Source of the DNA: Omnitrophica WOR_2 bacterium RIFCSPHIGHO2_02_FULL_67_20
GTDB lineage: Bacteria; Omnitrophota; Gorgyraeia; Aquiviventales; Aquiviventaceae
Reading direction: 5' to 3'
NCBI GenBank assembly: GCA_001805695.1
Contig: MHGT01000010.1
Span: forward strand, 9,775 to 17,496
Length of the DNA stretch: 7,722 nt
Positions 1-7,722 of the stretch are shown piece after piece. Position 1 is the first letter of the stretch. Every line of letters starts with the position of its first letter. The notes beneath the pieces were generated by a model that saw only the letters and a list, made by a program, of their open reading frames with translations, was not told the DNA's origin and ran no database searches. The position numbers were made by a program, and so were the translations under genes.

Positions 1-405
1 GTGTTGAAGGTTCGGGCAAGACAAGTTCAGCTCCAGCGCTGCCACCCCGTCCGCTGCGTCGAGTGCTTGGGCCATCCGGGCCAGCTCGTCCGCCGATTCG
101 CCGAGCACGCTGACGATGAGCGGCACGCGCAGGACCCGCAGCGCGGGCAGCTTGTCCCGGAGGAACGCGTCGAGGCCGACGTTCTGCAGCCCGACGGCGT
201 TGAGCATCCCCGAGGGCGTCTCGACGAGCCGCGGCGGCTGGTGGCCGGCGCGGGGCTGGAGGGTCAGCGTCTTCGTGACGAGCGCGCCGAGCCGCTCCAG
301 GCGGACCGTCCGGGCAAACTCCAGCCCATAGCCGAAGGTTCCGGCCGCCGCGAGGACCGGATTGGCCAGGCTTAGCGATCCCAGCTTGACGCGCAAGTCA
401 GGCAT
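1..405 (-). CDS. pyrD: Dihydroorotate dehydrogenase, catalytic subunit, class 1B-like (3' end beyond window)
   Basis: Only the first 135 residues are present; the frame is open to the window edge. PyrD oxidises dihydroorotate to orotate with FMN, the fourth step of UMP synthesis. Visible family signatures are the N-terminal AAGTFGYG (residues 20-27), the FMN-contacting VTKTLT (43-48), ETPSGMLNAVGLQN (62-75) and ELNLSCPN (125-132). Cys130 of that last motif is the position of the class 1 catalytic base; class 2 enzymes have Ser there. The GTFGYG and TKTLTLQPR pattern fits the 1B type, which normally works with the iron-sulfur/FAD subunit PyrK and uses NAD. The ATG at 405 gives the usual N-terminus; the SD upstream is weak (CGGA). 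The start is 16 nt after the last PilZ gene, so it probably depends on read-through from upstream. The family call is firm; the 1A/1B assignment is moderately sure because most of the protein is missing. Confidence 0.93.
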   Translation of the reverse strand, partial: MPDLRVKLGSLSLANPVLAAAGTFGYGLEFARTVRLERLGALVTKTLTLQPRAGHQPPRLVETPSGMLNAVGLQNVGLDAFLRDKLPALRVLRVPLIVSVLGESADELARMAQALDAADGVAALELNLSCPNLQH

Positions 406-421
406 GATTCCGAGCGATGCG

Positions 422-775
422 TCAGGACGAGGGGGGGCGCGTCCGGAGGAACTGGACGAGCCCGTCGATCTCAGCTTGTTGGTCCGGCGTCACCTCAACG
501 AACTCGACGGCGCAACGGCACGTGCCGGGTGAGAGCGGATCGCTCCGCACCACCCGGGCGCGGAGCAGAAGCGGCCAGCGAATGTTCGGGAGCCGGATCT
601 GCACCTCCAGCGGCTCCCCGGGATCAAACGGCTCCTCCGAGTGGAACCTGAGCCCTCCCGCGCTGAAGTCGACGACGACCACGCGCCGCCACGTCTCCGA
701 CAGCGCGCCGGAGCGTCGGCACTCGACCTCGAACGAGGCCGTCACGCGATCGAAGCGACGCCGATCGATCCCCAT
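422..775 (-). CDS. PilZ-domain protein, third in the trio (putative c-di-GMP receptor)
   Basis: This 117-residue protein consists of a single PilZ domain, with no signal peptide or membrane segment, so it should be cytosolic. The c-di-GMP signature is intact: R6-x3-R10 at the extreme N-terminus (RRFDR) and D36-x-S38-x2-G41 (DFSAGG), followed by alternating beta-strand segments and a short C-terminal helix (IDGLVQFL). The frame stays open upstream to a possible start at 919, but that would overlap the preceding gene by more than 100 nt and add 48 residues unlike PilZ. The ATG at 775 gives the same MG-(basic)-RF N-terminus as its neighbour and has GGAGG-like sequences just upstream (778-783 and 789-794). 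It lies 26 nt after the second PilZ gene and 16 nt before pyrD. It is clearly a paralogue of that second gene (shared RRSG, SAGGLRF). Partner and output are unknown. Confidence 0.88.
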   Translation of the reverse strand: MGIDRRRFDRVTASFEVECRRSGALSETWRRVVVVDFSAGGLRFHSEEPFDPGEPLEVQIRLPNIRWPLLLRARVVRSDPLSPGTCRCAVEFVEVTPDQQAEIDGLVQFLRTRPPSS

Positions 776-801
776 GGCCCTCCGGAAACCTCCAGGTTCG
801 G

Positions 802-1149
802 CTACACGGCCCTCTTGAGAAAGCTCACCAGGCGGTCGATCGTCAGCTGTTGCTTGATGTCCAGGTCTTGAAATTCCGCGCCGACTTCCGTCACGCCCGA
901 GGCGTGCAGCTGGTTCCACACCACCAGCGCCTTGAGCGTCATCGGCTCGCGGAACCCCGGCAGGGCGACTTGAATCTGGAGCGGCGCGCCCGTTTCCAGC
1001 GGCTCATCCGCGCACCGGAAACGCAGACCGCCCGCGCTGAGGTTGATGACCGTCACCCGGGACCAGGCGGAGGCGATCTCGCCGGAGCGCCGGTACCGGA
1101 CAGTGAATGGCTCCTGGATGCGGGGGAACTGCCGGCGCTCTCGACCCAT
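802..1149 (-). CDS. PilZ-domain protein, second in the trio (putative c-di-GMP receptor)
   Basis: This 115-residue stand-alone PilZ domain has both binding elements: R6-x3-R10 (RQFPR) and N36-x-S38-x2-G41 (NLSAGG). The remainder is the expected beta-barrel, including FTVRYRRSG, LQIQVALPG and VGAEFQDL, ending in a helix (IDRLVSFLKR). PilZ domains bind dimeric c-di-GMP and usually act by changing protein-protein contacts, so this is a receptor or adaptor rather than an enzyme. Its start codon overlaps the stop of the first PilZ gene by one base (TAATG, 1147-1151). It has no good SD of its own, so translation by reinitiation is likely. It is closest to the third PilZ gene, suggesting tandem duplication. 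The domain call is confident; ligand binding is inferred from motifs; physiological role is unknown. Confidence 0.9.
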   Translation of the reverse strand: MGRERRQFPRIQEPFTVRYRRSGEIASAWSRVTVINLSAGGLRFRCADEPLETGAPLQIQVALPGFREPMTLKALVVWNQLHASGVTEVGAEFQDLDIKQQLTIDRLVSFLKRAV

Positions 1150-1496
1150 TACGACGATTTCCGGCCCAGGAACCGGCTGATCGCCTCATCGATCGTCCGC
1201 TGGATAAGCGCGTCGCCGGGGTCGAACGTGATCCCGACCTCGAGCAGGCCCGCCCGCCACGGCTTCACCCACGCCACGCGCGCCTTGAGCGGCACCGGCT
1301 GGCTTGCGGTGGGCAGCACGATCTGGATCTCGAAGACAGCACCCGCCGCAAAGGCGTGCTCGGAGAGAAACCGCGCGCCGCCGCTGCTTAGGTCGCGCAG
1401 CGGCGACATGAGCCAGGTGCTCTTGCCCGACGGCTGATACCGGACCATAAACGGGCGGGCGATCCGCGGCGCACGGCGATGCTCAGCTTCTCCCAT
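1149..1496 (-). CDS. PilZ-domain protein, first in the trio (putative c-di-GMP receptor)
   Basis: This 115-residue single PilZ domain begins one base after the carB stop (TGA-C-ATG). Binding motifs are R7-x3-R11 (RAPR context) and D35-x-S37-x2-G40 (DLSSGG). The barrel strands FMVRYQPSG, FEIQIVLP and VGITFDPGD and the terminal helix (TIDEAISRFLGRK) align by eye with the two downstream paralogues, but it is the most divergent copy (QPSG for RRSG, ARF for LRF). The start is well supported by a strong SD at 1505-1512, eight bases upstream and inside the last codons of carB. Tight linkage implies coordinated production with the carbamoyl-phosphate synthase large subunit. No fused output domain or membrane anchor is visible. 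Confidence 0.89.
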   Translation of the reverse strand: MGEAEHRRAPRIARPFMVRYQPSGKSTWLMSPLRDLSSGGARFLSEHAFAAGAVFEIQIVLPTASQPVPLKARVAWVKPWRAGLLEVGITFDPGDALIQRTIDEAISRFLGRKSS

Positions 1497-1497
1497 G

Positions 1498-4854
<3,357 letters not shown>

Positions 4855-4862
4855 GTACTTTA

Positions 4863-4889
4863 CCCTTCACCGCCCTTCATCTCCCTTCA
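4863..4889 (-). repeat. TGAAGGG repeat at 10-bp spacing between the EndoQ gene and carB
   Basis: CCCTTCA begins at 4863, 4873 and 4883 on the plus strand (TGAAGGG on the coding strand), each separated by three variable bases. The first unit read on the coding strand includes the TGA stop of the EndoQ gene (4887-4889). The last places GAAGGG 8 nt before the carB ATG, where it is the only plausible SD. The core resembles the CGAAGGG units inside carB. Nearly all of the 32-nt intergenic gap is this repeat. Confidence 0.75.
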
Positions 4890-6140
4890 AAACAAGGTCA
4901 TCTGCTGTTCGGCTGCGGCTGACGGTTCGCCGCCCTCGTCGAACACCCGGACCTTGCCGTACTCGCCGTCGTAGCCGGGCTCGATGGTCACGCGCCCCTC
5001 GCGCATGCGCAGGATCCCCTCGGCGACCTTCGCCGGCGCCGCTCGGCGCAGCTCCTCAGCCGGCGCCTCGAGCAGGACGCCGAACTCCGAGCCGAACTTG
5101 TAGATGAGCGCCTGATACTCCCGGTCCACCGTCTGGGTTCCGGCGCCTACGTCGAACGCCTCCGCGATGATCTCCTCGAGCGGCACGGTGCGCCGGAACG
5201 GGACCGCCTGCGGCGGCACGACGCCCTCCGGCCGGTCGGCCAGCGTCTGGACCCGGTGCATGACGCCCACGGTGATCTTGCGTCCGCAGACCGAGCACCG
5301 GAGCCCGTGCTGCTTGCTCTCAGCCGGCGACCACCGGACGTTGCAGATGCGGTGGCCATCATAGTGGTACTTTCCCTCTTCCGGAAAAAACTCGATCGTT
5401 TCCACGAGGCGCGTGGCGCCTTTCCTCTTCAGCGCATCGACAATCGCGTCGTAGTTGGCCTCGCCCTCGAAGATGTTCGCCTCGCGCCCGATGCGCCGGG
5501 CCGAGTGGGCATCGGAGTTGGAGATCAGCGTGTAGCGGTCCAGGCTCGTGAGCCGCCAGTTCATGGCCGGGTCGGAGGAGAGGCCGGTCTCCAGCGCGTA
5601 GATGTGCTGGGATTGCCGCTCGAAGCATGCTTCGACCGCGTCGAATCCCGACGTGGAGCCGAAGATCGCGAACCACGGCGTCCAGGCGTGCGCCGGCACG
5701 AGCATCCCGCGCGGCTCGAGCCCAAGCAGGATGTCCACCAAGCGAGCCGGCTCGATCCGCAGCGTGGGCCGGCCGTCGATGTCCAACCCGCCGAACGACG
5801 CGAGTTCTTTGTTGAGCCGCTCGGCGGCTTCGAGACTGGGGAGGAACAGGATGTGGTGGATCTGGTGCGCCCGGCCATCCCTGTAGAACAGCGTGTTGAC
5901 CTCGGCCGTCAGCAGAAACCGCACGCCGGCGTGCTCGTACAGGCCGCCGCCCGCGTCGCGCAGCGCATCCTTGAGCTCGTCGAGCCAGAGCGGGTGCGTG
6001 AAGTCGCCGGTGCCCAGGACGCCGATCCCTTTGATCTTCGCCCACTTGGCCAGCTCGGCCACCGTCAGGTCCTTGGAGCACGCGCGGCTGTAGCGCGAGT
6101 GCAGGTGGAAATCGGCGATGAATCTGGAGGTGACAGTCAC
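4887..6140 (-). CDS. PHP-domain endonuclease Q family protein (putative DNA repair nuclease)
   Basis: This 417-residue protein matches the EndoQ family (members are often mislabelled UvrD-like helicase). Characterised EndoQ enzymes nick DNA 5' of deoxyuridine, deoxyinosine and abasic sites. The N-terminal PHP metal-binding domain shows D10-F-H12-L-H14, GTGDFTHPLW (D46, H49), E80, QIHH (H95/H96), PAHAWTPW (H151), E171 and NSDAHS (D210, H212). A zinc-binding segment follows, with C266 and C282-x2-C285 in CSVCGRKITVGVMHRV, then a C-terminal domain with the conserved DGEYGKVRVF (391-400). Length is normal for the family (about 420). It ends in QMTLF, resembling a sliding-clamp peptide. The start is GTG at 6140, because MTVTSRFIADFHLHSRYS is the family N-terminus and no ATG lies upstream in frame; CAGGA nearby may serve as SD. 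It sits between carA and carB. Family is confident; nuclease activity is inferred. Confidence 0.9.
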   Translation of the reverse strand: MTVTSRFIADFHLHSRYSRACSKDLTVAELAKWAKIKGIGVLGTGDFTHPLWLDELKDALRDAGGGLYEHAGVRFLLTAEVNTLFYRDGRAHQIHHILFLPSLEAAERLNKELASFGGLDIDGRPTLRIEPARLVDILLGLEPRGMLVPAHAWTPWFAIFGSTSGFDAVEACFERQSQHIYALETGLSSDPAMNWRLTSLDRYTLISNSDAHSARRIGREANIFEGEANYDAIVDALKRKGATRLVETIEFFPEEGKYHYDGHRICNVRWSPAESKQHGLRCSVCGRKITVGVMHRVQTLADRPEGVVPPQAVPFRRTVPLEEIIAEAFDVGAGTQTVDREYQALIYKFGSEFGVLLEAPAEELRRAAPAKVAEGILRMREGRVTIEPGYDGEYGKVRVFDEGGEPSAAAEQQMTLF

Positions 6141-6200
6141 TTTTCCTGCCTTGAAAAGTGACAGGCACTTTTCCCGCTTTAGAAAGTGCCTGTCACTTTT
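6136..6200. repeat. Palindromic repeat (REP-like) between carA and the EndoQ gene
   Basis: The left arm AAAAGTGACAGGCACTTT (6154-6171) and right arm AAAGTGCCTGTCACTTTT (6183-6200) are perfect 18-bp inverted repeats with an 11-nt loop. A further GTCACTTTT at 6136-6144 can pair alternatively with 6154-6162. It fills the 64-nt carA-EndoQ gap and runs up to the GTG start of the EndoQ gene. The form is like the REP-type palindromes mobilised by IS200/IS605-like REP-associated transposases, but no transposase is present here and that origin is inferred. It could also modulate read-through or mRNA stability. The T-runs pair within the stem, so it is not a canonical terminator. Confidence 0.85.
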
Positions 6201-6204
6201 TCAT

Positions 6205-7367
<1,163 letters not shown>

Positions 7368-7371
<4 letters not shown>

Positions 7372-7722
7372 GAACAAACAACTCCTCGACGCAGCGTGTG
7401 CACAATAGCCCCGGTCAGCGTCCGGCCGGCGAATGGGGAGTGGCGGCCTTTCGAGACGAACCGCGCGGGGTCGACCGTCCAGGTCGCCGCGGGGTCGATG
7501 ATGGCGATATCCGCCTCGACGCCGATGCTCAGCGTGCCGGCCGGGCTGCCGATGAGCTTCGCGGGGTTGAGCGCGAGCTTCTCGATGAGCTGGGGCCACG
7601 TGAGCAGGCTCGGCTTGACCAGGGTGGTGACGCAGACGGCGAGCGCGGTCTCGAGCCCGCTGATGCCGAAGGGGGCCGCATCGAAGTCCGCCTCCTTTTC
7701 CCAGTCGGTGTGCGGCGCGTGG
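7368..7722 (-). CDS. pyrC: Dihydroorotase, type I, C-terminal part (5' end beyond window)
   Basis: The last 117 residues are present; the first complete codon starts at 7721. Dihydroorotase is a zinc amidohydrolase that cyclises carbamoyl-aspartate to dihydroorotate, step three of UMP synthesis. The fragment opens with HAPHT, the end of the active-site DHAPH motif; the leftover C at 7722 is consistent with an Asp codon (GAC) before it. It continues with EKEADFDAAPFGISGLETAL, which in this family forms part of the substrate site. It then has the amidohydrolase C-terminal small domain: NPAKLIGSPAGTLSIGVEADIAIIDP, and WTVDPARFVSKGRHSPFAGRTLTGAIVHTLRRG. This pattern is that of the roughly 430-residue type I enzymes. 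Its TGA overlaps the carA ATG (ATGA, 7368-7371), and its last codons hold the carA SD, pointing to coupled translation. There is no sign of decay in the visible part. Confidence 0.95.
7382..7387 (-). promoter_or_regulatory. Shine-Dalgarno for carA inside the pyrC 3' end
   Basis: GAGGAG on the coding strand lies 10 nt before the ATG at 7371 and is read as part of the pyrC C-terminus (Arg-Arg-Gly-Val). It supports the short carA start over the longer open frame that continues upstream. Confidence 0.65.

Noticed and set aside
1..375. Plus-strand open frame at the left edge
   Set aside because: The opposite strand encodes an unmistakable PyrD N-terminus; this is its shadow.
776..919. Longer start at 919 for the third PilZ gene
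   Set aside because: It would overlap the second PilZ gene deeply and add a non-PilZ Arg/Pro-rich extension; ATG at 775 mirrors the paralogue's N-terminus.
5256..6161. Plus-strand open frame of 301 codons
   Set aside because: Opposite the EndoQ-family gene, which has clear conserved motifs; no domain on the plus strand.
6154..6200. Palindrome as a rho-independent terminator
   Set aside because: There is no unpaired T-run after the stem on either strand, and the genes on both sides belong to the same operon; read-through modulation remains possible.
7372..7599. Longer carA start at 7599
   Set aside because: The added 76 residues are a frame-shifted reading of pyrC; the ATG at 7371 matches the CarA family start and has an SD.

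Overview
The window is one densely packed minus-strand operon from a high-GC bacterium (GC about two thirds by eye). It encodes de novo pyrimidine synthesis plus four genes that are not part of that pathway. Every base lies in or within 64 nt of a minus-strand gene, and I see no credible plus-strand gene. The organism cannot be named with confidence. The gene order and the many short GC-rich repeats would suit an environmental lineage such as Methylomirabilota/Rokubacteria or a deltaproteobacterial-type group, but that is a guess.

In transcription order (high to low coordinates) the genes are: the 3' end of pyrC (dihydroorotase); carA (carbamoyl-phosphate synthase glutaminase subunit), which overlaps pyrC by ATGA; a PHP-domain protein of the endonuclease Q family; carB (carbamoyl-phosphate synthase large subunit); three consecutive single-domain PilZ genes; and the 5' part of pyrD (class 1B-like dihydroorotate dehydrogenase). 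Junctions are a 4-nt overlap, 64 nt, 32 nt, 1 nt, a 1-nt overlap, 26 nt and 16 nt. Cotranscription and some translational coupling are therefore likely. No promoter is visible, and the operon starts upstream of position 7722.

CarA/CarB make carbamoyl phosphate, PyrC closes the dihydroorotate ring and PyrD oxidises it to orotate. The passengers are unexpected. An EndoQ-like DNA repair nuclease ends in a sequence resembling a sliding-clamp-binding peptide (QMTLF). The three PilZ proteins all keep the c-di-GMP-binding residues (RxxxR and [D/N]xSxxG), and they sit where pyrK lies in the Bacillus-type operon.

A second theme is short repeats. An 18-bp perfect palindrome lies between carA and the EndoQ gene, and TGAAGGG units at 10-bp spacing lie between EndoQ and carB. 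A CGAAGGG heptamer/14-mer insertion sits in frame in the central linker of CarB, and an 8-bp tandem repeat/imperfect hairpin sits in frame in the interdomain linker of CarA. Each lies at a gene or domain boundary.
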